A stretch of 55,352 nucleotides of DNA, from the IMG/VR virus record IMGVR_UViG_3300015360_002570, positions 1-55,352 of that record; one strand, written 5' to 3'. Below, in pieces: positions 7,495-15,020 of the stretch. The DNA comes from a virus. The first letter of the stretch is position 1. Each line of letters begins with the position of its first letter. The notes beneath the pieces were generated by a model. It was not told where the DNA came from and did not search any database. It saw only the letters and a program-made list of their open reading frames with translations. A program made the translations under genes and the position numbers.

Positions 7495-7746
7495 TCATTG
7501 GTCGGGGATGAGGGTGGCGCGGCAGCAGGCGGTGATGAGGTCGGTGGCGGGGATGGTGAGTTCGAGGTCGGCGCCGGAGATGAGGCTCTTGAGAAGGGCC
7601 GCGGAGATTTCAAGCCGGATCATGGTGGGGTCGGCGGTGGAGCGGACCCACAGCCAGGAGTAATCGGCGGCGGAGAGGACGGGCTTGGAGGCGGAGATGG
7701 CGTCGGAGGCGCAAATGCGGAGGGCGGTGACTGTGTGGTCAATCAT
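7495..7746 (-). CDS. Hypothetical protein, 83 aa
   Basis: Not recognised. A well-mixed small protein (MIDHTVTALRICASDAISAS start; RLEISAALLKSLISGADLEL in the middle). The ATG overlaps the stop of the uracil-DNA-glycosylase-like gene (ATGA), so it is probably co-translated with it. Confidence 0.75.
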   Translation of the reverse strand: MIDHTVTALRICASDAISASKPVLSAADYSWLWVRSTADPTMIRLEISAALLKSLISGADLELTIPATDLITACCRATLIPDQ

Positions 7747-8438
7747 GGGTTGGGGCTCCGGGGGGGGATGATGGAGGGGCGGGAGGGGACGGGGGTATGG
7801 CCGCGGAGAGCGGAGGCCAGAAGGGAGAGGTGGTCGGACATCGAGTGGATGTGGCGATTCTCGCGGGCCAGGAAAGCGGGGTGGTAGGTGGAGTAGACGC
7901 GGGCGCAAACAGAGTTGGAGAAGGTGAGGAGGGTGCCCTGGGTCGCCAGGCACTTGGTGAGGGAGGGAGAGCCGAGGCCCGCGAGAGCGTAGACGTGGGA
8001 AGCGGCTTCGGCGCCAAGGGTAAGAATGAAGATCGGAGAAGACCCCCTCTCCCGTAGGTTCAAGAGGTCGGAGAGGAGGTGGGGGCGGCAGGCCACGAAG
8101 GAGCGGCGCGGGGGGGCGTCGCCGTCGCGGTGGTAGCAGCGGCAGATGTTGGTGAGGTAAATGGAGGAGAGGATGTGGAGGCGGGCGCCGGGGATGAGGG
8201 CGTGGAAGAGGACGGAGGAGGTGGGGCCGGTGAAGGGGATGCCGGAGGCGTCCTCGGAGTAGCCGGGGTTGCGCCCGACGATGAGAAGGCTTGGAAGGCC
8301 CGGAAGGGGCGATGTCAGGCTGTATGTGGGGGCGCAGACGGTGCGCGCGACGGTGTGCAGGGGGCAGAGGGTGCAGACACCCACGGAGGGATGCGGAAGA
8401 GGGCAGGAGAGGGGAGAAGGGAAGAGGGGGAGCTGCAT
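7743..8438 (-). CDS. Uracil-DNA glycosylase superfamily protein (Fe-S type)
   Basis: 231 residues. It carries CTLCPLH (Fe-S type CxxC), then LLIVGRNPGYSEDASGIPFTG (the GxxPG-x-ED-x-x-G-x-PF-x-G motif of family 4/5 enzymes, with R-N instead of E-A), then YLTNICRC, LTLGAEAA and the substrate-binding STYHPAFLARENR. Such enzymes remove uracil, or act as single-strand uracil-DNA binding proteins (UdgX-like). In a phage it may serve repair or tolerate host deamination. The start overlaps the preceding stop (TGATG); the stop overlaps the next start. Confidence 0.85.
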   Translation of the reverse strand: MQLPLFPSPLSCPLPHPSVGVCTLCPLHTVARTVCAPTYSLTSPLPGLPSLLIVGRNPGYSEDASGIPFTGPTSSVLFHALIPGARLHILSSIYLTNICRCYHRDGDAPPRRSFVACRPHLLSDLLNLRERGSSPIFILTLGAEAASHVYALAGLGSPSLTKCLATQGTLLTFSNSVCARVYSTYHPAFLARENRHIHSMSDHLSLLASALRGHTPVPSRPSIIPPRSPNP

Positions 8439-8938
8439 CAGTTGCCCTTGTTGAGTTCGTCGATACGGGTCGCTCCCTTCGTACAATCCAACGTCTCCCA
8501 GTCGGGGCCGGTCGTGTCGATCCTGGGGAGTTTCTCCTTCGCTGCGAGGGCGGCGGTGAGGTCCGCGGCGATGTTCACTGCGTTGTATTCGGCGATGATG
8601 GCTGCGAGTTTGGCTCCGATTTCCGCGGAGGTGCCCGTAACGATGATCTCGGTGATTTTGGCTCCGATCTCCGCGGCGATGCTCGATGTGATCGCTGCGA
8701 GGGCGGCGGTGATCGCGGCGGATTCGTTCGCCCGGACCATCGGCTCAAAGTCGGGACACGGACTCCACCACTCGCACTCATTTGGGAGGCAACATATTCC
8801 GTCCGCGCCGATGTCGTTTGGCGTGCCGATGTAGGGCGGTTCGTGGGAATCGCACACGCCGGAATCCCACCAGCAGACCACGCCGTAGTCTTCGTGGTAC
8901 TCGGAACGGGGGCGGAGCTTTGTTTCGGTGGGGTTCAT
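8438..8938 (-). CDS. Cys-rich then Ala/Ile-repeat protein, 166 aa
   Basis: Unknown function. Residues 20-65 hold several Cys and Trp (CWWDSGVCD, ICCLPNECEWWSPCPD), suggesting a metal site or disulfides. Residues 70-140 are an Ala-rich amphipathic region with the repeated phrase AEIGAK. The C-terminal DELNK phrase recurs in the protein at 10637-11239, so the two may share an origin. It belongs to the set of Ala-rich accessory proteins at 8.4-14 kb. Confidence 0.7.
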   Translation of the reverse strand: MNPTETKLRPRSEYHEDYGVVCWWDSGVCDSHEPPYIGTPNDIGADGICCLPNECEWWSPCPDFEPMVRANESAAITAALAAITSSIAAEIGAKITEIIVTGTSAEIGAKLAAIIAEYNAVNIAADLTAALAAKEKLPRIDTTGPDWETLDCTKGATRIDELNKGN

Positions 8939-9240
8939 GGGAGGGGCTCCAGGGAGAAGGGGCAGATGGAGGAGACAAGGGGGCAGGGAGGGGGTGGGGG
9001 GAAGCCCGCGGCCAGGGCGATGGAGGGGGGGATCAGGGAGAAGGGGTAGAGGGTGATGTTGATGATGGAACAGGTGGGAGGGAAGGGGGGCGGGAGAGAG
9101 GTGGAGAGGCAGAGCCAGGGAAGCTCAATAGCCTCGATGCGCCAAAGGTGGGCGTGGAACGGAGGGGTGTAGAGGGAGAGGTAGTCCCCGACGCGGAGAG
9201 AATCGAGGGGGGGACGGGGTGGGAAGGGTGTGGGAGCCAA
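8935..9240 (-). CDS. Hypothetical protein, 101 aa
   Basis: Not recognised. It reads as a small beta-rich protein: LRVGDYLSLYTPPFHAHLW, then LPWLCLSTSL, then a hydrophobic stretch (CSIINITLYPFSLIPPSIALA) and a Pro-rich end. The best start is TTG 9240 with AAAAGG 5 nt upstream. It overlaps the preceding gene by 208 nt out of phase and the following ATG by ATGA. Confidence 0.6.
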   Translation of the reverse strand: MAPTPFPPRPPLDSLRVGDYLSLYTPPFHAHLWRIEAIELPWLCLSTSLPPPFPPTCSIINITLYPFSLIPPSIALAAGFPPPPPCPLVSSICPFSLEPLP

Positions 9241-9425
9241 GGCAGCCTTTTGACGTGGGGGTGGCCCGCTTCAGCGATGAGGAGGGCGAGGGATTCAAGG
9301 TTGGCCACAAGTGTAGGTGGAGTAGAGGAGGAGCCTTCGAGGTAGAGGGGGGTCAAGAGGGCGGAGATGGCGGTGAGGAGGAGCTGGCAGTCGCAAGGGG
9401 GAAGGGTGAAGGAGATGGACGGCAT
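9033..9425 (-). CDS. Hypothetical protein, 130 aa, long C-terminal overlap
   Basis: Not recognised. The first 60 residues read as real protein (MPSISFTLPPCDCQLLLTAI; LVANLESLALLIAEAGHPHV). The remainder runs Pro/Ser-rich through the next gene in another frame until 9033. GGAG is about 9 nt before ATG 9425. The tail may be a by-product of the high-GC frame lacking stops. Confidence 0.6.
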   Translation of the reverse strand: MPSISFTLPPCDCQLLLTAISALLTPLYLEGSSSTPPTLVANLESLALLIAEAGHPHVKRLPWLPHPSHPVPPSILSASGTTSPSTPLRSTPTFGASRLLSFPGSASPPLSRPPSLPPVPSSTSPSTPSP

Positions 9426-9459
9426 GGTTGCTCCGTGATGGGAGAGGGGGGGGGGAGGG

Positions 9460-9855
9460 TCAAATTTCAATCCCGGCACGGGCTGCGAGAACCCGCGCCG
9501 TTTCTTCAAACCCGAACCAGGCTAACAGGTTTTGGTTGACAACATCAAGCGCGAATGGATCGTCGGTGTCCCAACGCTCGGCCCCGAAGAGTTGGGCCGG
9601 GCTGTCTGCGCTGGTCGATTTCATTTGCTCCGAGACCAGTGCGCAGATTTCGCGTCGGTGGCGTTTGTAGAACGGCACACTATCTTGTGTGTAGATGAGG
9701 TGGGAGACGATCCCGGATTCCCACCCGTGCTGCAAATCTTTCAGGAGGCCGGGTAACCCTGTGGTTTTGTAGTATTTGGCTTTTCTGTTCAGCGAGCGCG
9801 CTACGGCGCGTTCAAGGGGGGTCTGTGGGGTGAGTTTTTGGGCGGGTGCGTTCAT
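9460..9855 (-). CDS. DUF7222-like protein
   Basis: 131 residues. The segments HGWESGIVSHLIYTQDSVPF, YKRHRREICALVSEQ and NLLAWFGFEETARVLA resemble the uncharacterised DUF7222 family of phage and mobile-element proteins; the match is from memory. The leader AGAAAAGGATAAACG-ATG has a good ribosome site and is shared with the 11239 gene, so the leaders were duplicated. Base composition is more balanced than in neighbouring genes, suggesting later acquisition. Confidence 0.75.
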   Translation of the reverse strand: MNAPAQKLTPQTPLERAVARSLNRKAKYYKTTGLPGLLKDLQHGWESGIVSHLIYTQDSVPFYKRHRREICALVSEQMKSTSADSPAQLFGAERWDTDDPFALDVVNQNLLAWFGFEETARVLAARAGIEI

Positions 9856-9926
9856 CGTTTATCCTTTTCTGCGTTGCGAACAATCCGACAAGCCCACCCG
9901 CCTGCGCAGGTCAGTCGCACAGCCGT

Positions 9927-10157
9927 CTACCAACCAACTTCTTTGCTGAGTTGTGAGTTCCACCCGCCGTATTTTTTCCAGGCCTCCTCGAACTGTGCGT
10001 GCAGTGCGGACCCTCGGATGAACACAGGATGTCCCGGCGGTGCGAAGCGGTACAACCGGGCGAGATCAGTGTGGGAAGCCTTTGACAGCCGCGCAGACCA
10101 CATCGTATCTTGCTCCACTGTGGCCTTGGCATCAGTGTCATCGGCATTGTGTGTCAT
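9927..10157 (-). CDS. Hypothetical protein, 76 aa
   Basis: Not recognised. A soluble, mixed-composition protein: MWSARLSKASHTDLARLYRF, then PGHPVFIRGSALHAQFEEAW and KYGGWNSQLSKEVGW. It is preceded by a small hairpin (CCCGG/CCGGG) whose 3' arm runs into the ribosome site GGGAGAAGGA, an arrangement repeated before two other genes here. Confidence 0.75.
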   Translation of the reverse strand: MTHNADDTDAKATVEQDTMWSARLSKASHTDLARLYRFAPPGHPVFIRGSALHAQFEEAWKKYGGWNSQLSKEVGW

Positions 10158-10158
10158 T

Positions 10159-10186
10159 GTTGATCCTTCTCCCGGCGTTGCCGGGT
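10159..10186 (-). promoter_or_regulatory. Hairpin fused to ribosome site
   Basis: On the minus strand CCCGGCAACGCCGGG is followed directly by AGAAGGATCAACA-ATG. The stem abuts the ribosome site of the 10157 gene and may shield it. Copies lie before the 10537 and 12568 genes. On the plus strand the same hairpin is followed by a T-run, but no plus gene ends here. Confidence 0.5.
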
Positions 10187-10204
10187 ATTTTTTCGACCGT
10201 TGAC

Positions 10205-10537
10205 CTACAGACCAACCTGTTTCGCGATGGCCGCGACCGCGTGGCCGTCCCAGTCATCCAATAAGTGCCGTCCCTCTACCGCACAACCCTTGAGCAGGGC
10301 GTCGAACACGCTCATGTCGTGGTTGTAACTGGTCTGTCGCAGTGAAGAGAGGGTGTCATCTGGCATGAGCGTGCAGGCGACGCCATGCCTCCACCGCACG
10401 GCTCCTCCGCAGAGCGACTCCTGGCCCGCGAATGCGTCACAAATGAGGTGCCGTTTGCCTTGGTACTCAATAATCGCGTTGCACCCCACGAAGTCGTAGT
10501 CGCGGGTGACGGTTTCTTTTTCGATCAGTGTTGCCAT
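10205..10537 (-). CDS. Hypothetical protein, 110 aa
   Basis: Not recognised. It opens MATLIEKETVTRDYDFVGC, then IIEYQGKRHLICDAFAGQESLCGGAVRW, and ends with a helical segment (HLLDDWDGHAVAAIAKQVGL). ATG 10537 follows the GGGAGAAG site of the repeated hairpin leader. An upstream in-frame start at 10612 would cover the leader and is not favoured. Confidence 0.7.
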   Translation of the reverse strand: MATLIEKETVTRDYDFVGCNAIIEYQGKRHLICDAFAGQESLCGGAVRWRHGVACTLMPDDTLSSLRQTSYNHDMSVFDALLKGCAVEGRHLLDDWDGHAVAAIAKQVGL

Positions 10538-10540
10538 TTG

Positions 10541-10640
10541 CGGGACTTCTCCCGGCGTTGCCGGGTCTGTCAAACTACCCCTGTGTACGCTGGGGGCTTG
10601 CGTTGCGAACATTTCGAGAAGCCCCCCCCCCTGCTTTCAT
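10541..10640 (-). repeat. Duplicated gene leader, copy A
   Basis: About 90 bp shared with 12571-12680: a CCCGG hairpin at 10551-10565, a second hairpin with GTGTACGC loop (10577-10596), and the string ATTTCGAGAAGCCC. Part of it also recurs at 11250-11300. The copies show that gene-plus-leader cassettes were duplicated. Confidence 0.65.
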
Positions 10641-11239
10641 GGGGTCGGGTCTTTGGGGTCTTTGGGGGCCTTGGGAGCGTTGAAGGTGAACCCAGCGGTA
10701 GTGATGTCAGGCACTTTGGCGGCTTCGGTGGCTTCGGCGTCGGTTTCGCCCAGAAAATAATATGAGTAGCGGTCGGACACCCGCTTCTTGTTAAGTTCGT
10801 CGGCGTACTCCATCGCTTCATCTTCATAGCCATACCCATAATGGGAGACCGCGTCTTTCGCTTCAATGGCCCACCAACCACCGTGGTCTGGATGAGAGGG
10901 GGAAGTGAGAGAGGGGTAGAGGGCCTCTCGGGCGGCGTCGATATCCGCGATGATGCTTGCGGCGATACTCGCAGCAAGCATCGTTTCCCAGCGGGCATTC
11001 GCAGGCTTGTTTGCGGCGATGGCGGCGAGGGCGGTCGCCGCGCTAAACACCGTTTCCCAGCGGGCTTTCACCGACTTGTACACGGCGATGGCGGCGATGG
11101 CGGCGTCGATCTCGGCTGTCACCGTAGCGGCCTCGGGCATGATGCTCTCGGCGACGATACTACAGGGCCTGGCTTTGACGAGCAGGGCGGTAAGCTGTAC
11201 GTATGTCGGCGAGGTGGAGGGGTCTGGCTGTGCGTTCAT
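10637..11239 (-). CDS. Ala-rich repeat protein, 200 aa
   Basis: Unknown function. Residues 30-110 are Ala-rich helices with an internal duplication (VKARWETVFSAATALAAIA and NARWETMLAASIAASIIA). The C-terminal half is Tyr/Glu-rich (GGWWAIEAKDAVSHYGYGYE) and then Pro/Lys-rich (APKAPKDPKDP). The leader before ATG 11239 (GGGATAAACG-ATGAACGC) is near-identical to that of the 9855 gene. It may be helical coiled-coil material; no motif links it to a known family. Confidence 0.7.
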   Translation of the reverse strand: MNAQPDPSTSPTYVQLTALLVKARPCSIVAESIMPEAATVTAEIDAAIAAIAVYKSVKARWETVFSAATALAAIAANKPANARWETMLAASIAASIIADIDAAREALYPSLTSPSHPDHGGWWAIEAKDAVSHYGYGYEDEAMEYADELNKKRVSDRYSYYFLGETDAEATEAAKVPDITTAGFTFNAPKAPKDPKDPTP

Positions 11240-11311
11240 CGTTTATCCCTTAAGGTGTTGTGAACATTCCGAGAAGCTCTGCCCACGCTGGTAAGCGGGG
11301 AGCGGGGTGAG

Positions 11312-12568
11312 TCATTTTTCTACCAACTGTCCGGCAACACATCGGTACCATGTATCTGCTTTAACCCCGTTCTCCCCGATGTATCCGACCACGCCGCGGT
11401 ATCGTTTTTCCGCCGCGACCCACTCTGTGACGAAAATACATCCCAGCGGCCCGGCCTTGACCCAAGTTTCACATCCACAAGCGGCGGCAATACCAGAGGT
11501 GCCGCTGCTCGACGCTGAGCTGTAGTCGCCGCTGCTCGACGCCGAGCTGCAAGCGCCGCTACTCGACGCCGAGCTTGAGTCTCCGACACTCGACGCTTTG
11601 CTGGAGATGCCGATACTCGATGCCGAGCTTGAGTCTCCGATGCTCGCGGCTTTGCCGAAGGCGCCGCCGCTCGCCGCCGTGCTGAATTTGCCGATACTCG
11701 CCGCCGAGCTGAATGTGCCGATACTCGCCGTTTTGGTGTAGTCGCCGCTGCTCCCGGCTTTGCTGGAGTCGCCGCTGCTTGAACTTTTGCTGAAGTCTCC
11801 GCTGCTCGTGGCTCTGCTGGAGGTCCCGCTGCTCGCCGCTAAGCTGGAGGCCCCACTGCTTGTTGCTTTGCTGGAGTCGCCGCTACTCACGGCTGAGCTG
11901 TATGTGCCGCTACTTGTCGCTTTGCTGGAGGCTCCGGTATTTGTTGCTGAGCTGTAGTCGCCCGATGCGATCTTTTTGTCGTTTGGCTGCGGATATCCCG
12001 AATCAAACACGATTCTCGTGATCGCCTCGGCCATGTTGTCGTAGACGGCTACTACGTTGCATCTTGGAAATTTCACCTTGCCGTCAAGGTCAATGCAGGT
12101 GGCAGGGTCAACTTCACAAACGAGCCACTTTGCGTCCCTCTCTTTAGAGAGATGTGCGCTACTGCCGTTGGCCCACAGCAGGCCGTGCAATCCGTTTCCG
12201 CAGATTGGCTTTGAGCCCCAGACGGGCGCGGAAACCTCACCGCTTGTGGGCCATTGAAAGCCCCCGTAGCTTTGCATGTTTTTATCGCACGTGCGAAGCA
12301 CGAGAGCAACCGCTGCTTTCGCCGGGGGTGGGGGTGCGGCGGCGATGTCCGCGGCGGTGGCGGCGGCGACAAGGGCATCGCTGGCCGCAGCCTCCGCGGC
12401 ATATGCCGCTTTCAATGTGGCGGCGGCGGCGTAAGTGGCTCTGGAATCGGCATTGGCCGCAGCGACAAGAGCAGCCGCCGCGGCATAGGCCGCTGCCTCG
12501 GCACGGGCTGCGACATTGGCCGCGTCATTGGCGGCGGCGACAAGGGCGGCGGCGTTGTTGTGTGTCAT
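11312..12568 (-). CDS. DUF7666-like protein with 18 nine-residue repeats
   Basis: 418 residues in three parts. Residues 1-85 are almost pure Ala-rich helix. Residues 90-200 form a globular domain (VLRTCDKNMQSYGGFQW; GNGLHGLLWANGS; AKWLVCEVDP). Then come 18 repeats of G-x-S-S-x-A-x-S-S, and a C-terminal cap (GPLGCIFVTEWVAAEKRYRG; GENGVKADTWYRCVAGQLVEK). The layout matches phage proteins of the DUF7666 type, in which repeats resembling ATGxxGAAS probably form a beta-solenoid. A paralogue follows at 12688-13419. Role unknown; a surface or carbohydrate-binding function is possible but unproven. Confidence 0.8.
   Translation of the reverse strand: MTHNNAAALVAAANDAANVAARAEAAAYAAAAALVAAANADSRATYAAAATLKAAYAAEAAASDALVAAATAADIAAAPPPPAKAAVALVLRTCDKNMQSYGGFQWPTSGEVSAPVWGSKPICGNGLHGLLWANGSSAHLSKERDAKWLVCEVDPATCIDLDGKVKFPRCNVVAVYDNMAEAITRIVFDSGYPQPNDKKIASGDYSSATNTGASSKATSSGTYSSAVSSGDSSKATSSGASSLAASSGTSSRATSSGDFSKSSSSGDSSKAGSSGDYTKTASIGTFSSAASIGKFSTAASGGAFGKAASIGDSSSASSIGISSKASSVGDSSSASSSGACSSASSSGDYSSASSSGTSGIAAACGCETWVKAGPLGCIFVTEWVAAEKRYRGVVGYIGENGVKADTWYRCVAGQLVEK
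11477..11962 (-). repeat. 18 x 27-bp coding repeats
   Basis: Eighteen units of nine codons, each starting with Gly (first unit GDYSSATNT, last GTSGIAAAC). The units have diverged from each other but keep exact period and frame. Confidence 0.85.
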
Positions 12569-12570
12569 GT

Positions 12571-12680
12571 GATGTCCTTCTCCCGATTGTCGGGTCTTTG
12601 TGAAACACCCCCTGTGTACGCTGGGGGTTTGCGTTGTCTGCGATTTCGAGAAGCCCGGCCCACGCTGGTAAGCGAGGGCA
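12571..12680 (-). repeat. Duplicated gene leader, copy B
   Basis: The homologue of 10541-10640: hairpin CCCGACAATCGGG fused to the GAGAAGGA ribosome site of the 12568 gene, the CCCCC/GGGGG hairpin with GTACAC loop (12606-12626), and TTTCGAGAAGCCC. Its distal end (CCCACGCTGGTAAGCG) is also present near 11290. Confidence 0.65.
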
Positions 12681-12687
12681 GGGTGAT

Positions 12688-13419
12688 TCATTTCTCTACC
12701 AACTGTCCGGCAACACATCGGTACCATGTATCTTCTTTCACGCCGTTTTCGCCGACGTGCCCAACCACGCCGCGGTATCGGTTTTCTGCGGCGATCCACT
12801 CGGTGGCGAAAATGCAGCCCAGCGGCCCGGCCTTGACCCACGAGTCACTCCCACAAGCCGCAGCAATACCAGAGGCACCGCTACTTGAAGCAGTGCAGGA
12901 GGCGCCGATGCTTGTTGCTGAGCTTGAGTCTCCGACACTTGCCGCTAAGCTTGAGTCTCCAACACTTGAAGCTTTGCTGGAGATGCCGATACTCGATGCC
13001 GAGCTGGATTCGCCGATGCTCGACGCCGAGCTGGAGAGGCCGTTGCTTGACGCTGTGCTGGATTCGCCACTACTTGAAGACTTGCTGGAGGTGCCGCTGC
13101 TCGATGCCGAGCTGAAGTCTCCGATACTCGAAGATGAGCTGGAGAGGCCGATACTTGAAGATGTGCTGGAGAGGCCGACACTTGAAGCTGAGCTGGAGGT
13201 GCCGCTGCTCGATGCCGAGCTTGAGATGCCGCTACTTGCGGCTTTGCCGAAGAGGCCGATACTCGACGCCTTGCTGGAGGCCCCGGTACTCGACGCCGTG
13301 CTGAAGTCTCCGACACTCGAAGATGTGCTGAAGTCTCCGATACTCGTGGCGGCGATGCTCTTTTCCCACTTGGCCTTGGCATTAGTGGCGTTGGCAGCGG
13401 CGGCGTTGTTGAGTGTCAT
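12688..13419 (-). CDS. DUF7666-like paralogue without the globular N domain
   Basis: 243 residues. A short Ala-rich N-terminus (MTLNNAAAANATNAKAKWEK) is followed directly by 18 nine-residue repeats and a C-terminal cap nearly identical to that of the 12568 gene (GPLGCIFATEW; WYRCVAGQLVEK). The 110-residue globular domain of the larger copy is absent. AAGGAG stands a few bases before ATG 13419. The frame is open upstream to 14022, but that part is a Pro/Ser shadow. Confidence 0.8.
   Translation of the reverse strand: MTLNNAAAANATNAKAKWEKSIAATSIGDFSTSSSVGDFSTASSTGASSKASSIGLFGKAASSGISSSASSSGTSSSASSVGLSSTSSSIGLSSSSSSIGDFSSASSSGTSSKSSSSGESSTASSNGLSSSASSIGESSSASSIGISSKASSVGDSSLAASVGDSSSATSIGASCTASSSGASGIAAACGSDSWVKAGPLGCIFATEWIAAENRYRGVVGHVGENGVKEDTWYRCVAGQLVEK
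12853..13338 (-). repeat. 18 x 27-bp coding repeats, second paralogue
   Basis: Eighteen nine-codon units beginning GDFSTSSSV and ending GASGIAAAC. The number equals that of the first paralogue although the unit sequences differ. Confidence 0.85.
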
Positions 13420-13474
13420 GTGTACTCCTTCTTTCGGCGGGGCCGGTGGGGGGGCGGCGTGGGAGGGTGTTGGT

Positions 13475-13843
13475 CTAGACCACTTTGCTTTCGGCGATGG
13501 CCTCGGCGGCTGCGGCGTCCTCGTACGTGACCCTGGCATTGTCCTTGTCGGCAGCCTTGGTCTTGGTGTAGGCCGCGTCCAAGACCAAGGCCGCAGCCAA
13601 TGCCTCGGCGGCGGCGGCGGCGCGGGGGGAGTCGGGGTTCTGGAGGAGGAGGTCGAGCTGGGAGGAGAGAGTGAAGTGGGCGTGGTGAGCGCGGTCGAGT
13701 TCGGCGTGGAGGACGGCGTTGGTGTCGAGGACGAAGTTGGCCAGGCGCGTGGTGATCCGAGACGATTCGAGGAGGGTCTGGAGGAAGGCGTGGAGTTCGT
13801 TGAAGCGGTCTTCCCAGGTGGGGGCGGGCGGAGAGTCGGGCAT
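13475..13843 (-). CDS. Helical Ala-rich protein, 122 aa
   Basis: Unknown. It begins MPDSPPAPTWEDRFNELHAF, then a long amphipathic helix region (LQTLLESSRITTRLANFVLD; LHAELDRAHHAHFTLSSQLD) and an Ala-rich C-terminus (AAAAAEALAAALVLDAAYTK). Probably a coiled coil. GAGG lies shortly before ATG 13843. Confidence 0.7.
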   Translation of the reverse strand: MPDSPPAPTWEDRFNELHAFLQTLLESSRITTRLANFVLDTNAVLHAELDRAHHAHFTLSSQLDLLLQNPDSPRAAAAAEALAAALVLDAAYTKTKAADKDNARVTYEDAAAAEAIAESKVV

Positions 13844-13977
13844 GTGGGGCCTCGGGGGTGGAAGGGGGGTGGAAAGAGGAGGAGGAAGCGGCCCAAAAGG
13901 GAGGGAGGTAGGGGCAGGAAGGGGCGGGAAACAGGTAGGAAAGGGGGACAGGGGAGAAAGCGAGTAACTGGGACGGG

Positions 13978-14013
13978 AAAAAAGGACCGACATCCGGTTA
14001 GGGATGGCGGTCC
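13978..14013 (-). terminator. Intrinsic terminator
   Basis: On the minus strand GGACCG...CGGTCC with inner CATCC/GGATG pairs is followed by TTTTTT. It ends the unit of the 14844 gene. The bases after it (CCCGTCCCAGTTAC) are repeated after the terminator at 15087. Confidence 0.8.
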
Positions 14014-14034
14014 AAGAGTCAAATGGTAGAGGGA

Positions 14035-14844
14035 TTAGGTGGAGGGGGCGGGGATGGTGCCGAGGGCGATGTCCTCGGTGGTGGGGGCGCGGTCGGTGAT
14101 GCGGAAGGGGATGTCGGAGGCGGCCAAGGCACGGTAGCCGTTCATTACGGCTACGGCACCTGGAGTGACGGCGTCGGCTTCAGCGGGCGTGGTGGAGGGG
14201 TGGGCGGTGATGGTGCGGCGGAGGAACTCTCCGCGGCGGTCGATTCGGTCCTGGATGGAGGTGGGGTCGGCGAGATCGCCTGTGGTCAGGTCCATCGCTG
14301 CGTTGATGAAGCACATGCCCGAGAGGGAGATCAGCCGCTTTTCGCCCGTGACGGGGTTGGTGACCCAATGCTCGGCATACGAGTTGTTCACGAATGTCCG
14401 TCCCACGACGAGGTTGGCGATGGGCTTGCCCTCCCTCGTGGTGATGGCCTGAAAAGGCCGTGCCTTGTCGGGAACGACCATTGGAAAGAGAACGACTGGA
14501 ATGAAAGCCACTGGCCCGTCGAAGGCCGTGGCGCCGTCCATCGAAGCCTTCAATTGCGAGGCGAGCGACTCGATGGAGCGGGCGACGATGATGTCCATGC
14601 CGCCGTCTCCGGGGAGACATGTGGCGTTGTTGCCCAGTCCAATGGTGGTCTGGATACATCCATCGGCGAGATCTCGGGCCCGAAGGGCGGCTGTGGCGCC
14701 GGATGCTTCGCGGCGGGCCGCGAGAACCTCGGCTTCGAGACTCTCGAAGCGGCGAAGGCGGGCCATCATTTCTGTGGAGACGCCGGAGCCCAAGAGGGCG
14801 GCGAACTCATCGGTGGTGGTGGTGGAGGGGGAGACGGTTGACAT
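14035..14844 (-). CDS. Hypothetical protein, 269 aa
   Basis: Not recognised. The N-terminal 60 residues are helical (LLGSGVSTEMMARLRRFESL; EAEVLAARREASGATAALRA). The rest is a globular domain (GCIQTTIGLGNNATCLPGDG; VAFIPVVLFPMVVPDKARPF; ANLVVGRTFVNNSYAEHWVT; LISLSGMCFINAAMDLT). It stands alone between two terminators, so it is its own transcription unit, consistent with a strongly expressed early protein. AGGAG lies 8 nt before ATG 14844. Confidence 0.75.
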   Translation of the reverse strand: MSTVSPSTTTTDEFAALLGSGVSTEMMARLRRFESLEAEVLAARREASGATAALRARDLADGCIQTTIGLGNNATCLPGDGGMDIIVARSIESLASQLKASMDGATAFDGPVAFIPVVLFPMVVPDKARPFQAITTREGKPIANLVVGRTFVNNSYAEHWVTNPVTGEKRLISLSGMCFINAAMDLTTGDLADPTSIQDRIDRRGEFLRRTITAHPSTTPAEADAVTPGAVAVMNGYRALAASDIPFRITDRAPTTEDIALGTIPAPST

Positions 14845-14895
14845 GGAGGAAACTCCTGAAAAGAAGGAAAGGAGGAAGAAATAAAGATGATGAGG

Positions 14896-14933
14896 GGTGG
14901 GGTGCCCGGACGCCCTGCGGCGGGCACCCCACC
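14896..14933 (-). terminator. Long hairpin, probable terminator
   Basis: A perfect 12-bp stem (GGTGGGGTGCCC/GGGCACCCCACC) with a 14-nt loop, followed on the minus strand by a weak T-rich stretch (TCATCATCTTTATTTC). Confidence 0.6.
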
Positions 14934-14941
14934 ACGGAAGA

Positions 14942-14986
14942 TCAGTGGGAAGAGGAGGGAGAAGGAGGGGAAGTGGCAGGTGTCAT
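14942..14986 (-). CDS. Possible 14-codon peptide gene
   Basis: MTPATSPPSPSSSH, with AAAGG 5 nt before the ATG, the repeated TTCATTTACTTTT leader element upstream and a strong hairpin directly downstream. The unit looks like a tiny gene or a leader peptide. The composition is uninformative. Confidence 0.3.
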   Translation of the reverse strand: MTPATSPPSPSSSH

Positions 14987-15020
14987 GGGGGCCTTTCTGA
15001 AAAAGTAAATGAACAGGTGA

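Noticed and set aside
6473-7498. Minus-strand 341-codon Ser/Pro/Thr frame starting exactly at the stop of the preceding gene
   Set aside because: Composition is low-complexity throughout; the overlapping frame 6240-7430 has normal protein composition.
9033-9240. Programmed frameshift joining the 9425 and 9240 genes
   Set aside because: AAAAGG is present at the junction, but no standard slippery heptamer or stimulatory structure is evident and a TTG with its own ribosome site explains the second gene.
10171-10195. Plus-strand terminator (hairpin plus T-run)
   Set aside because: No plus-strand gene ends there; the hairpin is better explained as part of the leftward leader repeated before other genes.
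11477-13338. CRISPR-like array suggested by regularly spaced 27-bp units
   Set aside because: The units are contiguous, have no spacers and encode an in-frame nine-residue protein repeat.
12254-14029. Plus-strand 591-codon frame with repeated LLEAPLLDAELE-type phrases
   Set aside because: It is the reverse of the nine-residue repeats of the DUF7666-like genes, which have caps, starts and ribosome sites on the minus strand.
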